This document shows, piece by piece, positions 1-8,290 of a stretch of 64,000 bases of DNA (the first letter of the stretch is position 1; each line of letters begins with the position of its first letter). The stretch spans positions 1 to 64,000 of the forward strand of contig DDDG01000008.1 of the NCBI GenBank assembly GCA_002336245.1, written 5' to 3'. The position numbers and the translations under genes were made by a program. The notes beneath the pieces were generated by a model that saw nothing but the letters and a program-made list of their open reading frames with translations, had not been told where the DNA came from and did no database searches. The DNA is from Flavobacteriales bacterium UBA1986. GTDB lineage: Bacteria; Bacteroidota; Bacteroidia; Flavobacteriales_G; Salibacteraceae.

Positions 1-609
1 AACCTTTCTGATCTAAAAGCCGGAGTTTACAGCGTACTAATTGAAAATTCAGACTTCAGTTGTTCCATCGACGAGCAGTTTGAAATCTTTGAACCTTCTC
101 AAATTGTGAGTGACTTTAGCATCTCAAACCTCCAACCGAACGTTCACCCAAGTGCAAGTGAGTCGGTGAGCTTTACCAACAACTCCAGTGGAGCTAGTCA
201 ATTCAGCTGGAACTTCGGAGATGGCAGTCCAATCAGCACAGATGTCAATCCTACACACTTGTATACGGAAGCTGGTACATATAGTGTTGTATTATCTGCA
301 GGGAACGGCAATCAAGATTGCGACCAAAGCTTTACTTCTTTAGTTCAGGCAGTGAATAATGCTCCAGCCAGCACACTTGAGGCAAAGGACTTGAAACCTT
401 ACTCTATGACTGTTGGAGAGGACATCAAATTCAACTTTGACGAGGATGTTGAACGAGTGAGTGTTCTCAATACATTGGGCCAAGAGGTTTACAACAACAA
501 AAACATCAACAATCAACTCGACATTCGATTGATTGAAAATGGAGTTTACCTAATCAACATTGAAATGGGTGGAAAGTCCTATGTTGAGAAAGTAGCCCTG
601 AGCAATTAA
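1..609 (+). CDS. C-terminal part of a T9SS-secreted surface protein with PKD domain (5' end outside window)
   Basis: The frame is open from base 1, so the gene starts upstream and only the last 202 residues are visible. Visible residues 1-33 resemble the end of a SprB-type repeat (L-K-A-G-V-Y then a Cys before an acidic stretch). A PKD-like domain follows, with the typical WNFGDG motif at about residues 70-75 and a GTYSVVL strand. The last 70 residues look like a type A T9SS C-terminal sorting domain: VSVLNTLGQEVY, an ENGVYLINIE strand and the end YVEKVALSN. Such proteins cross the outer membrane through the type IX system and are usually attached to the surface or released. The gene lies just upstream of the exosortase cluster. 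Its specific function is unknown because the N-terminal part is missing. Confidence 0.85.
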   Translation, partial: NLSDLKAGVYSVLIENSDFSCSIDEQFEIFEPSQIVSDFSISNLQPNVHPSASESVSFTNNSSGASQFSWNFGDGSPISTDVNPTHLYTEAGTYSVVLSAGNGNQDCDQSFTSLVQAVNNAPASTLEAKDLKPYSMTVGEDIKFNFDEDVERVSVLNTLGQEVYNNKNINNQLDIRLIENGVYLINIEMGGKSYVEKVALSN

Positions 610-612
610 GAA

Positions 613-620
613 TATATTTG
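613..620 (+). promoter_or_regulatory. Bacteroidota -7 promoter box (TATATTTG)
   Basis: TATATTTG matches the TAnnTTTG consensus used by the primary sigma factor of Bacteroidota. It lies 20 bp before the ATG of the PID-CTERM-like gene and just after the stop of the previous gene. I see no well-spaced TTG -33 element. Confidence 0.45.
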
Positions 621-640
621 CCGAATTGAAGACCGAAGCT

Positions 641-844
641 ATGCGCAAGTTGTTATTGTTACTAGGGTTGATCATTGGATTATCCCTCTCATCTGAACTG
701 AATGCTCAACCTCCCGGTGGTGGACCTCCCGGTGGCGGTGGATGTATTCCTCCTCCCTGCGTTCCCATCGATGGTGGCTTAAGCTTCCTTCTTGCTGCAG
801 GAGTAGCCTATGGGGGTAAAAAACTCCTAGATCACAAAAAGTAG
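641..844 (+). CDS. PID-CTERM-like mini-protein, candidate exosortase substrate
   Basis: A 67-residue protein. It has a signal peptide (residues 1 to about 23, ending in LNAQ), a Pro/Gly-rich linker (24-41) with two cysteines, the motif PIDGG at 42-46, a short hydrophobic helix (about 47-60) and a basic tail ending KKLLDHKK. This three-part tail of motif, transmembrane helix and basic cluster is the layout of exosortase sorting signals. I recall a PID-CTERM signal of this kind in Bacteroidota; the pairing with the exosortase gene next door is my inference. An in-frame TTG at 626 could extend the protein, but ATG 641 starts directly at the signal peptide and sits downstream of a -7 box, so I chose it. 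After both cleavages only about 20 residues would remain. Confidence 0.7.
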   Translation: MRKLLLLLGLIIGLSLSSELNAQPPGGGPPGGGGCIPPPCVPIDGGLSFLLAAGVAYGGKKLLDHKK

Positions 845-864
845 ATCGCTTTCACACGATATTT

Positions 865-890
865 GTCCCGCCAAAAGCGGGACTTTTTTT
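865..890 (+). terminator. Rho-independent terminator between the PID-CTERM-like gene and the exosortase
   Basis: A perfect 7-bp stem (GTCCCGC at 865-871, GCGGGAC at 877-883), a 5-nt loop, and seven T residues (884-890). The exosortase ATG begins at 891, directly after the T run, so the hairpin covers the position where a ribosome site would be. It should end the short upstream transcript and lower expression of the exosortase. Confidence 0.8.
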
Positions 891-1418
891 ATGCCTAAAC
901 TTTTTAAGAATCCTCTTTTTCTATTTCTGCTCAAAGCCATTGGCCTCTATCTGCTCTGGCTGTTTTTGTACGACCGATGGTTGCACCCGCAAGGAAATGC
1001 CGATCTCTTTGTCATCGACCAAATCGTATGGTTGGCTGGCTCGTTGCTGGAGTTGATGGGATTTGAGTTGAGTGGTGCCAATCCTTTGCTAGGAGGTTTA
1101 CGGACGATTGGCATTGGTGGCTCCGATGGTGTTTGGATTGGCGATCCTTGTAACGGCCTCACCTTATTCGGTCTTTTTACGGGATTTGTATTGGCCTTTC
1201 CTGGCCCATGGAAAACCAAGCTCTGGTACATTCCACTGGGCATACTGCTCATCCATTTAGCGAATGTGGTTCGCGTGATGGCCCTTGTAGTTGTGGAACG
1301 CTTTTACCCTGAAAGCCTGGATTTTAATCACACCTATACCTTCACCATCTTGGTCTACAGCCTCGTCTTCTTGCTATGGTACACCTGGGCTAAGAAATTC
1401 AGTGGACTTGAAACGTAA
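891..1418 (+). CDS. xrtF: Exosortase/archaeosortase family protein, XrtF-like
   Basis: A 175-residue integral membrane protein of several hydrophobic helices. The three residues expected for exosortase catalysis are visible: Cys87 in GDPCNGL, Arg128 in ANVVRVMAL and His147 in FNHTYTF. Enzymes of this family recognise C-terminal sorting signals on secreted proteins, cleave them and probably transfer the protein to a membrane or surface anchor. The short length fits the single-domain types of Bacteroidota. The call XrtF rests on that length, the Bacteroidota setting, and the adjacent small membrane protein that looks like the XrtF-associated partner. The likely substrate, the PID-CTERM-like protein, is immediately upstream. 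Confidence 0.85.
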   Translation: MPKLFKNPLFLFLLKAIGLYLLWLFLYDRWLHPQGNADLFVIDQIVWLAGSLLELMGFELSGANPLLGGLRTIGIGGSDGVWIGDPCNGLTLFGLFTGFVLAFPGPWKTKLWYIPLGILLIHLANVVRVMALVVVERFYPESLDFNHTYTFTILVYSLVFLLWYTWAKKFSGLET

Positions 1419-1866
1419 AGCAAGCATCGTCCTCCTCTTTCTATCGCTGTTCGGCTTAGGTTTCGGGAGGGAGTTTGTTTTTGAAACGCTCAATGAAGTC
1501 CTTGGAAATAAATATGCGGGCTACGAAGTAGACTACATCTACTCCTTCTCTCATTGGCTGAATCAATTCAGTTATTGGCCGCTGTACTATTCCAAGTGGG
1601 TCCTTACAGTGGTGGTTTCTCTCCTCTTCCTTGGATTAAGCTTACTAACCCTATGGGTATGGCATCGGAAGATCTCCTACGTGAAAATCGCCTTGTTCTT
1701 CTTCCTTGGAATTTACAGCCTGAGTACCCTAATATTCGGAATGGGATGGCTTATTGGAGAACTCGACCAATTCTTTAAACTCACTCGGATGCTGATGGAA
1801 ATACCTCAGTCGCCCTTGCTGATTATGTTCTTAATCCCTTCCCTAGGACTGCTCCCAAAGAGTTAG
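1402..1866 (+). CDS. Exosortase F-associated-like membrane protein
   Basis: A membrane protein of about 154 residues with four or so hydrophobic segments, following the exosortase with a 17-bp overlap. I placed the start at GTG 1402, with TTG 1408 as alternative. The frame is open further upstream (from 1291), but that part reads as a shadow of the exosortase frame and is not hydrophobic in a sensible way. Size, membrane topology and position match the small protein usually encoded beside XrtF, whose role in sorting is not known. It ends 4 bp inside the convergent cysN gene. Confidence 0.65.
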   Translation: MDLKRKASIVLLFLSLFGLGFGREFVFETLNEVLGNKYAGYEVDYIYSFSHWLNQFSYWPLYYSKWVLTVVVSLLFLGLSLLTLWVWHRKISYVKIALFFFLGIYSLSTLIFGMGWLIGELDQFFKLTRMLMEIPQSPLLIMFLIPSLGLLPKS

Positions 1867-3137
1867 ATGATCATTCCAGCAGCAACGGTCTCGTTGGTCT
1901 GTTCATCAACTAAAATGATGCTTCCAGTATTTCTATTCTTGGAATAAGAATCCCAGAGCAAAGGAGCCGTAGTTCGAATTTTAACTCGCGCGATGTCGTT
2001 CATTTGAAGTTGATTGACATCCTCTTCACGGTGAAGCGTATTGACATCCACTCGATATAAAATCTCTTGTATCGCACAGCGCACATTTCGCGTTGTTTGA
2101 CGAATCCCAAATTTTCCACGCAAAGGCATTGGGCGGTCGTTCATCCAGCACAACATCACATCCAATTCCTGACTTTGGTTCGGTTGATTGTTCAGACGTA
2201 CAATCATATCACCTCTACCTACGTCTATGTCGTCTTCCAATTCGATGGAAACTGACATCGGTGGAAAAGCTTCTTTCAATTCTTCCTTGTAGGCATGAAT
2301 GGCTTTAATCGTTGACTCTAAGCCACTCGGCATAACCATCACCTTATCGCCTTTTTTGAAGATGCCTCCTTCTACTCGACCGGCATACGAACGATGGTCG
2401 TGGAATTCTTTTTTGTGTGGGCGAATGACGGTCTGTACCGGAAATCTGCAATCGATTAAATTGGCATCGCTTCCAATGTGAATGGTTTCCAATTGATCTA
2501 AAAGAGTGCTGCCGTTATACCACGACATATTCTTGGAACGATCCACAATATTGTCTCCTTCCAAAGCTGAAATAGGAATGAAACGGATGTCCTTGGTTTC
2601 GAGTTTTACTGCGAAATTCTTGAAATCGCTTACAATTTGATTGAAGACTTCTTCGCTGTAGTCGACCAAATCCATCTTGTTCACACAAAGTACGATGTGT
2701 GGGATTTGCAACAATGAGCTCAAGAATGCATGACGCTTTGTTTGTTCAATCACACCCTTGCGCGCATCTATAAGCAAGAGAGCCAAATTTGCTGTAGAAG
2801 CTCCAGTAACCATGTTTCGGGTGTACTGAATGTGTCCAGGGCAATCGGCGATGATAAACTTGCGTTTCGGAGTCGAAAAATATCGGTAAGCAACATCGAT
2901 GGTGATGCCTTGCTCGCGCTCATCTTTCAAACCATCGGTAAGAAGCGAAAGATCGATGTGATCCAAGCCTCGCTTCTTGCTTGTTTGAGCAACAGCTTCC
3001 AACTGATCTTCATGAATGGTCTTTGAATCAAACAACAGACGGCCAATCAAAGTTGACTTTCCGTCATCAACGCTCCCAGCGGTGACAAATCGAAGTAGCT
3101 CCGAATTTTGCTCTATCCCTACCTGCTCTTTTCCCAT
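1863..3137 (-). CDS. cysN: Sulfate adenylyltransferase subunit 1 (GTPase)
   Basis: A 424-residue EF-Tu-like GTPase. Near the N-terminus it has the P-loop GSVDDGKST, then the switch II motif DCPGH and the NKMD guanine-specificity motif, followed by beta-barrel domains. With CysD it forms ATP sulfurylase, which makes adenosine 5'-phosphosulfate (APS) from ATP and sulfate, driven by GTP hydrolysis. No APS kinase domain is fused at the C-terminus. Its ATG shares one base with the cysD stop codon (TAATG), so the two are translationally coupled. The 3' end overlaps the convergent exosortase-partner gene by 4 bp. Confidence 0.95.
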   Translation of the reverse strand: MGKEQVGIEQNSELLRFVTAGSVDDGKSTLIGRLLFDSKTIHEDQLEAVAQTSKKRGLDHIDLSLLTDGLKDEREQGITIDVAYRYFSTPKRKFIIADCPGHIQYTRNMVTGASTANLALLLIDARKGVIEQTKRHAFLSSLLQIPHIVLCVNKMDLVDYSEEVFNQIVSDFKNFAVKLETKDIRFIPISALEGDNIVDRSKNMSWYNGSTLLDQLETIHIGSDANLIDCRFPVQTVIRPHKKEFHDHRSYAGRVEGGIFKKGDKVMVMPSGLESTIKAIHAYKEELKEAFPPMSVSIELEDDIDVGRGDMIVRLNNQPNQSQELDVMLCWMNDRPMPLRGKFGIRQTTRNVRCAIQEILYRVDVNTLHREEDVNQLQMNDIARVKIRTTAPLLWDSYSKNRNTGSIILVDEQTNETVAAGMII

Positions 3138-4042
3138 TAGAAATATCCTTCCTTTTTACGTTCTTCCATTGCTGCTTCCGATCGTGCATCATCGGCACGA
3201 GAATTACGCTCGGTAACTCTCGTAGTTGCAACTTCGTTTACAATGTCTTCAATTTCAGTCGCATTCGACTCAACCGCTCCTGTGATGGTCATATCGCCAA
3301 TCGTGCGGAACCGGATTTGAATCTCTTCTACCTTTTCGTCTGGCTTCAAATTCAAATAATCGGAATAAGCCAAAATCGCATTTCCGCGACGAATGCATTT
3401 GCGCTTGTGCGAATAATACAGACTCGGAAGTGGAATGTCTTCTTTGGCGATGTATTGCCAAATGTCCAGTTCAGTCCAATTGCTCAGTGGAAAGACTCTA
3501 AATTGTTCGCCAAAATTCATTTTTGCATTGAACAAATGCCACAGTTCCGGACGTTGATTTTTTGGATCCCATTGTCCGAAATCATCGCGGTGTGAAAAGA
3601 AACGTTCTTTGGCGCGGGCTTTTTCCTCATCGCGACGAGCGCCGCCCATGGCAGCATCTACTTTGTGCTCTTCGAGGCAATCCAAAAGGGTTATGGATTG
3701 CATCCTATTCCTACTCGCATTGTAACCCGACTCCTCTTGAGCCTTGCCTTCATCGATGCTCTTCTGAACAGATCCAACGATTAAGTTGGCGCCCATTTCC
3801 TTCACTAAGTTGTCTCTGAATTCAATGGTTTCAGGGAAATTGTGTCCCGTGTCGATGTGCACCAAGGGAAAAGGCAAATTCATCGGGTAAAAAGCCTTCA
3901 TGGCCAGGTGGGTTAGAACAATCGAATCTTTTCCCCCAGAAAATAGGATTACTGGGTTGTCGAAATCTGCCATTACCTCACGAATGATGTAGATGGCTTC
4001 CGATTCTAATTCTTCAAGGTGTTCCAAAATGTACTTATCCAT
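3137..4042 (-). CDS. cysD: Sulfate adenylyltransferase subunit 2 (PP-loop ATPase)
   Basis: A 301-residue protein with the PP-loop signature LFSGGKDSIVLTHL near residue 35, the conserved HIDTGHNFPET region and a GGARRDEEKARAKER segment, all typical of CysD. It carries out the adenylyl transfer to sulfate in the CysDN complex. It lies second in the operon, overlapping the DUF2061 gene by 8 bp and cysN by 1 bp. No cysC or cysH is in the window, so it cannot be told from context alone whether the APS goes to sulfate assimilation or to PAPS for sulfotransferases. Several sulfotransferase genes 13 kb away make PAPS a plausible use. Confidence 0.95.
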   Translation of the reverse strand: MDKYILEHLEELESEAIYIIREVMADFDNPVILFSGGKDSIVLTHLAMKAFYPMNLPFPLVHIDTGHNFPETIEFRDNLVKEMGANLIVGSVQKSIDEGKAQEESGYNASRNRMQSITLLDCLEEHKVDAAMGGARRDEEKARAKERFFSHRDDFGQWDPKNQRPELWHLFNAKMNFGEQFRVFPLSNWTELDIWQYIAKEDIPLPSLYYSHKRKCIRRGNAILAYSDYLNLKPDEKVEEIQIRFRTIGDMTITGAVESNATEIEDIVNEVATTRVTERNSRADDARSEAAMEERKKEGYF

Positions 4043-4262
4043 CCGATTTCATTTTTGTACCAAAGCCATGGCCCCATTTATACCAAGCTCGTTCGTGAAG
4101 ATAATAAAGAAGCATTTTCGCGAAAAACTCATAACCTCCTACGGTCAAACCAATCATTGGATCGCCCGAAACGAGCCAAGCTAGAGTTACTGTCGTAGAT
4201 GTTGCTAACACCCTCCATGTAAGCGTTTTAGCTAAGTGTCTTTTTTGAGAAACTTTTGACAT
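4035..4262 (-). CDS. DUF2061 small membrane protein
   Basis: A 75-residue protein with the DUF2061 pattern: KTLTWRVLATSTTVTLAWL, a Gly-rich turn, then FFAKMLLYYLHERAW. It has two hydrophobic helices. The family is often encoded beside sulfate-activation genes in Bacteroidota, but its function is not established. It is first in the operon and overlaps cysD by 8 bp. A box with one mismatch to TAnnTTTG (TTCCTTTG) lies within 30 bp upstream of its ATG. Confidence 0.8.
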   Translation of the reverse strand: MSKVSQKRHLAKTLTWRVLATSTTVTLAWLVSGDPMIGLTVGGYEFFAKMLLYYLHERAWYKWGHGFGTKMKSDG

Positions 4263-4352
4263 GGGGTTCTAAATTGAAGTGCAAAGGAATGCTTTTTGTT
4301 CTTTCGGACAAATGTGGAAATTGACTCCGCAAAGAAGCACTATTTTTACCCC

Positions 4353-5105
4353 ATGATTCGAACTCTATTCTGTTTGCTTTTATGCCTCATAACACTCTCT
4401 GGTTCTTCCCAAGACAAAAAGAAACAGAAGTACGACGACTACTGGGCTCAAGAAGAAAAAAGAGAACAATTTGAGAGTCTCAAAGACTCCGCCCACAAGT
4501 TTTTCCAACGAGGACATTTGGAGTATTCTCTTGGTTATTATAAAAAGGCATTAAAACTGTTTCCTGAAGACCAATTCACCAAAGCAAAAATTCAGGACCT
4601 CTCACTTTTAGACGAAGACATTTCCTCCGACATAATGGGCCTTCTTCCTAAAGTAAAGGAGTCCCTAAAAATGTCGAACGACGATGCTCAGGACGGTTTG
4701 AGAAAACTTGAAGAGCTCACCGTGGCCATCCGCGTTGAAGAAGAAGATGAGGCACAAGAAGAGCTGGAGCCAATACCTGAAGAATTGGAAGAAGAGCCAC
4801 CCGTGCCTTCCACTAAAAAACTAGAAAGCCCCACCCCTGAGCTCAAAGAGATCCGAGCCGTCGAACTCAAGGCCAAAAAAGGCTTTGATGTAACTCAGTT
4901 CAAAGAAGAGCTCCTAAAAGAATACCCTGAGGGCATTACTGAAGAAACAGTGAAAAAAGAGCGTTCGACCATCTACCGACGTGTGCTCGTTAAAAATGGT
5001 GATGCCAACGAATATCTTAAAGTGGTTCACTCCTATGGTTCGACCTTCTACTTCAAGAATAAAAAGAGCGTCACGCAAAACGTTTGGCTCAAAGAAGCTT
5101 TCTAG
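4353..5105 (+). CDS. Secreted protein with one TPR-like hairpin and an unnamed C-terminal domain
   Basis: A 250-residue protein. I start it at ATG 4353, which begins directly with a signal peptide (MIRTLFCLLLCLITLSGSSQ); the frame stays open upstream to 4296. Residues 45-73 form a TPR-like hairpin with ALKLFPED. A Glu/Pro-rich acidic linker lies at about 128-160. The last 65 residues form a compact domain (YPEGIT, EYLKVVHSYGS, FYFKN, WLKEAF) that is clearly related to the C-terminal end of the broken TPR-array gene at 48308-51188. Location is probably periplasmic or outer-membrane associated. I do not recognise a named family. Confidence 0.75.
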   Translation: MIRTLFCLLLCLITLSGSSQDKKKQKYDDYWAQEEKREQFESLKDSAHKFFQRGHLEYSLGYYKKALKLFPEDQFTKAKIQDLSLLDEDISSDIMGLLPKVKESLKMSNDDAQDGLRKLEELTVAIRVEEEDEAQEELEPIPEELEEEPPVPSTKKLESPTPELKEIRAVELKAKKGFDVTQFKEELLKEYPEGITEETVKKERSTIYRRVLVKNGDANEYLKVVHSYGSTFYFKNKKSVTQNVWLKEAF

Positions 5106-5110
5106 AATTA

Positions 5111-5827
5111 GTGTCTTCAAAAAATCTCATCATCGTTCCAATATTCAATGAAGCGTGGAACCTTCCTCTGCTTTTTGAACGACTTGGCGCCCTCAAAAAA
5201 TCGTGGGATGTGCTGTATATAAACGATGGCTCTTCAGATTCAAGCAAAGAGCTGCTCGAAGCCCAGGGTTCGAACTTCATCGATTTGGCCTACAACATCG
5301 GCATTGGAGGTTGTGTGCAAACAGGCTTAAAATACGCCTTTGAACACGAGTATGATTACGCCGTACAACTCGATGGTGACGGACAACACCCAATAGAAGC
5401 ACTCAGTGAATTACTTGAAGAAGTAAACTCAAATGAATGCGACATCGCGATTGGCAGTAGATTTAAGCGAGATAAAAAACATCCCGTTGGGCGTACGAGA
5501 AGACTCGGAATTAGAATTCTCTCTTCCACGATTAAAGTCCTCACGGGGCAAACCATTCTAGATCCAACATCGGGCTACCGCCTTTTCAACCGCAAATCTA
5601 TTTCCCTCCTTTCTGAGAATTATCCCCAAGATTACCCAGAGCCGGAATCGGTGGTTTTCCTATTAAAAAACGGACTCAGAATTTGTGAAGTTCCGGTTCG
5701 GATGAATTCCAGAGAAGGTGGAATAAGCTCCATTCATCGCGATGGAATCTTCTACATGGCAAAGGTGATGCTTAGTATGATTATGGTAGTTTTGAGACCG
5801 AAAGAAAGCAGTCATGGAAGCCGATAA
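5111..5827 (+). CDS. Glycosyltransferase family 2, polyprenyl-phosphate hexose synthase type
   Basis: A protein of about 238 residues of GT-A fold. Motifs: an IIVPIFNEA start, INDGSSD, then QLDGDGQHP carrying the DXD-type metal site, and DPTSGYRLFNR. This pattern is typical of DPM1-like enzymes that load a sugar onto a polyprenyl phosphate. There is no membrane-helix tail. GTG 5111 is preferred, since the TTG at 5084 would force a 22-bp overlap with the upstream gene. The DUF2304 gene overlaps its end by 14 bp, a common partner arrangement. It probably supplies an activated sugar for the surface polysaccharide made by the neighbouring genes. Confidence 0.85.
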   Translation: MSSKNLIIVPIFNEAWNLPLLFERLGALKKSWDVLYINDGSSDSSKELLEAQGSNFIDLAYNIGIGGCVQTGLKYAFEHEYDYAVQLDGDGQHPIEALSELLEEVNSNECDIAIGSRFKRDKKHPVGRTRRLGIRILSSTIKVLTGQTILDPTSGYRLFNRKSISLLSENYPQDYPEPESVVFLLKNGLRICEVPVRMNSREGGISSIHRDGIFYMAKVMLSMIMVVLRPKESSHGSR

Positions 5828-6197
5828 TCTGGTTGACATCAATCGAGTGCAATACATAGCCATCGCCGTAAGCGTGGTGTATTTATTGGCGATTCTTTAC
5901 CTCATTCGTGGGAAAAAAATCCGCGAAGAATACTCCCTCATTTGGTTGCTTTTCGGCGTCGTGTTTATCGTACTCTCCATTTGGAGAGAAGGTCTTGATT
6001 GGATTTCTAACCTCCTCGGCGTTGCCTACCCACCTACGGCGATTTTCCTGATTTTCTTTATGGCCATCTTCCTCATCATGATTCAGTTTTCACTCATCAT
6101 CTCGCGCTTGTCGCGGAACAACAGCAAGCTGGCTCAAGATCAAGCACTTATAAAGCAAAAGCTAGAGCAGGTAGAGAAAAAACTTTCCGAAAAGTGA
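5814..6197 (+). CDS. DUF2304 membrane protein
   Basis: A 127-residue protein with three hydrophobic helices (about 10-27, 36-55 and 66-90) followed by a Lys/Gln/Glu-rich coiled tail. This matches DUF2304 proteins, which are usually encoded directly after a GT2 polyprenyl-phosphate glycosyltransferase, as here, and may anchor it to the membrane. It overlaps both the upstream GT2 gene (14 bp) and the downstream GT4 gene (4 bp), so the three are almost certainly co-translated. Confidence 0.8.
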   Translation: MEADNLVDINRVQYIAIAVSVVYLLAILYLIRGKKIREEYSLIWLLFGVVFIVLSIWREGLDWISNLLGVAYPPTAIFLIFFMAIFLIMIQFSLIISRLSRNNSKLAQDQALIKQKLEQVEKKLSEK

Positions 6198-7234
6198 AGG
6201 TCCTCTTTGTCTTGGACCGATTCGATCCCGATTTAGGCGGTTCGGAAAAACTCTTTAAAATCCTCACCGACGAACTGCGAAATTCCAACACAGATGTTAC
6301 CGTCTTGTGCTGCAAACATTCGAAGCGGAAGCCTGAGTCTCACATCGTCGAATTCCCCTTTCGCTCACGTATTCTGTTCGCCTTAGTCGGTAATCTATGG
6401 GTTCTCTATTATGCTCGTAAAGCAGACGTCATTCACTCTTCATCCTTCTTCTCGGGAATAGCCTGCACACTGGCTGTACTTTTTGGAAAGAAGGCTGTGC
6501 TCACATACCATGAGCTGTGGCTCAACCGCTGGAACGAGCTGCCCTACTTAAGTGCGTTTCAGAAATGGCAATTAAAAACTCTTGAACGATTCCTCGTTGC
6601 CATCCCCTTTCAGCGCGTCGTTGGTGTCTCTGAATTCACCTATCAGGGCCTGCTCACCGCCTACCCTTCAAATCGAGTACGCAAGGTGATGAACGCACTT
6701 CTGGTTCCAAAGTCGCTTCCTGAAAAAACTCGGGGAAACAGCTACCTCATGTACGGCCGACTCGGCGTTTCGAAAGGCTGGCATCTCATCAACGAATTAA
6801 AAACACAGAGCCTACCGCCTGACTTTCACCTTCAGCTGGTACTGCCTCAGGAACCGAAATGGTTGTGGCAAAAAATCAATGCGCAGTTGAAAGCTCCCTT
6901 CATCGAAGTGAAAAACGAATTGCCCGAAGAAGAGCTCTTTGCACTGATACAAAAGGCAAAGGCCGTTCTGATTCCCTCCTACTCCGAAGGTTTTGGCTTT
7001 GCGGCCGCTGAGTGCTCGGCAATGAACACTCCTATCATTCATTCAGGTCGGGGTGCTCTGAATGAGGTGGTGTACGGCACCACGGTGAAAATGACCGAGT
7101 ACTCTGGAAAAGGACTCGCAGAAGCGATTTGGAAATTCGAGCGCGGAGAAGTGGAAGTGATTCAGAAAAAAAATTCTGATGTACTCGAGATGGCGAATGC
7201 CTACCTCAGCATATACCGCGAGCTAGTCTCCTAG
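6194..7234 (+). CDS. Glycosyltransferase family 4 (GT-B fold)
   Basis: A 346-residue GT-B enzyme. The N-terminal half starts with LFVLDRFDPDLGGSEK, a typical glycine-rich acceptor-side loop. The C-terminal half has the donor-binding motif YSEGFGFAAAEC and a GRGALNEVV segment. The start is GTG 6194, overlapping the DUF2304 stop by 4 bp. It should add one sugar to a lipid-linked or growing chain in the cytoplasm. Specificity cannot be read from sequence. Its end overlaps the convergent glycosyltransferase gene by 12 bp. Confidence 0.85.
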   Translation: MKVLFVLDRFDPDLGGSEKLFKILTDELRNSNTDVTVLCCKHSKRKPESHIVEFPFRSRILFALVGNLWVLYYARKADVIHSSSFFSGIACTLAVLFGKKAVLTYHELWLNRWNELPYLSAFQKWQLKTLERFLVAIPFQRVVGVSEFTYQGLLTAYPSNRVRKVMNALLVPKSLPEKTRGNSYLMYGRLGVSKGWHLINELKTQSLPPDFHLQLVLPQEPKWLWQKINAQLKAPFIEVKNELPEEELFALIQKAKAVLIPSYSEGFGFAAAECSAMNTPIIHSGRGALNEVVYGTTVKMTEYSGKGLAEAIWKFERGEVEVIQKKNSDVLEMANAYLSIYRELVS

Positions 7235-8290
7235 AAGTTTAGAAAAGTCCTCTGCAAACTTCTTCCAGGAAAAAGAACTCACATGTGCCTGCATAGCTCC
7301 TAGGTCATTGGAGCTTTGATTTCCCAATGCAATCAAATTTTCCAGAAGTTCCTCCTCTGAAGAATGATAGTGCACATAGTCTCCACCAACTTCCGTCAGG
7401 GAGCTGTTTTTACTCACGAAACAATTGGCTCCAAAATGCATGGCTTCAAGCAATGGAAATCCAAAACCCTCGTAAAGTGAATTGATGATGAACGCCTTGC
7501 ACGACTTCAAGTTCTGAGCGACTTCTTCGTCCCCCAAAAATCCGCAGACTTTAATGTCAGAAACATAAGGCGATTCCTTGATGGCTGCATTGGTATCGGC
7601 CATTTTCCAACCCTTTGCTCCAATAAGCTTAAACTTAGTTGCAGCTCCCGTTCTCTTCTTGAAAGCATCGAAAACTCGAATGATTCCAGAAATATTCTTG
7701 CGCGGTTCGAAGGTTCCCAAATGCAGGAAAAAATCTTCTTTCTCAAGCGGAGTGTAGGTCATGGAAGAATAAACCTCCGACAAGCCCGGATAGATGCGGA
7801 CAGTCTTCTCCTCGAAGGAGGAATCCATGTTGACCAAATCATTTTTAGTGTTGTTCGAATTGGCTACGATGATGTCTGTCCGATCGTAGATGTTCTTCAG
7901 GAATAAACGCTGCAGAACCGAGGACGTCCGTGTGTGCCAGACTGGAAATAAGACAGGCGTAAGATCGTGGCAAATGCTGATTTTCTTCGACTTCGCAGGA
8001 ACGCGAATGGGTCCAAATTGAGCTGGCTCCACGACCCAGTCGGGCTGAAGACGCTTTAAAACTTGGGGTACGTTCAGCATCAATCGGAGTGGGTCGTTGC
8101 GCATCGCTTTGAACACATTTGGCACGACGACTTGTTGAGCTTCTGGGAAAAAATGATCCTTTTTGGAACGCAAAAGAATGTATTCATTCTTCTGATCGTA
8201 TTGGAGTAATGCTCGTATCATTTCACGTGTATACACATGAATACCAGCATGTTGCTTCTCAAGTGGTTCCGCAAAAAGAACGACTCTCAT
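7223..8290 (-). CDS. Glycosyltransferase family 4 (mannosyltransferase-like)
   Basis: A 355-residue GT-B enzyme and the last gene of the 13-gene polysaccharide operon. Visible motifs are ICHDLTP in the N-terminal half, LGTFEPRKNI at the start of the donor domain and LYEGFGFPLLEAM with the conserved E-x7-E spacing. This set is usual in WbaZ/WbdA-like mannosyltransferases, but the sugar cannot be fixed from sequence alone. The start overlaps the preceding gene by 4 bp (ATGA). Confidence 0.85.
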   Translation of the reverse strand: MRVVLFAEPLEKQHAGIHVYTREMIRALLQYDQKNEYILLRSKKDHFFPEAQQVVVPNVFKAMRNDPLRLMLNVPQVLKRLQPDWVVEPAQFGPIRVPAKSKKISICHDLTPVLFPVWHTRTSSVLQRLFLKNIYDRTDIIVANSNNTKNDLVNMDSSFEEKTVRIYPGLSEVYSSMTYTPLEKEDFFLHLGTFEPRKNISGIIRVFDAFKKRTGAATKFKLIGAKGWKMADTNAAIKESPYVSDIKVCGFLGDEEVAQNLKSCKAFIINSLYEGFGFPLLEAMHFGANCFVSKNSSLTEVGGDYVHYHSSEEELLENLIALGNQSSNDLGAMQAHVSSFSWKKFAEDFSKLLGD

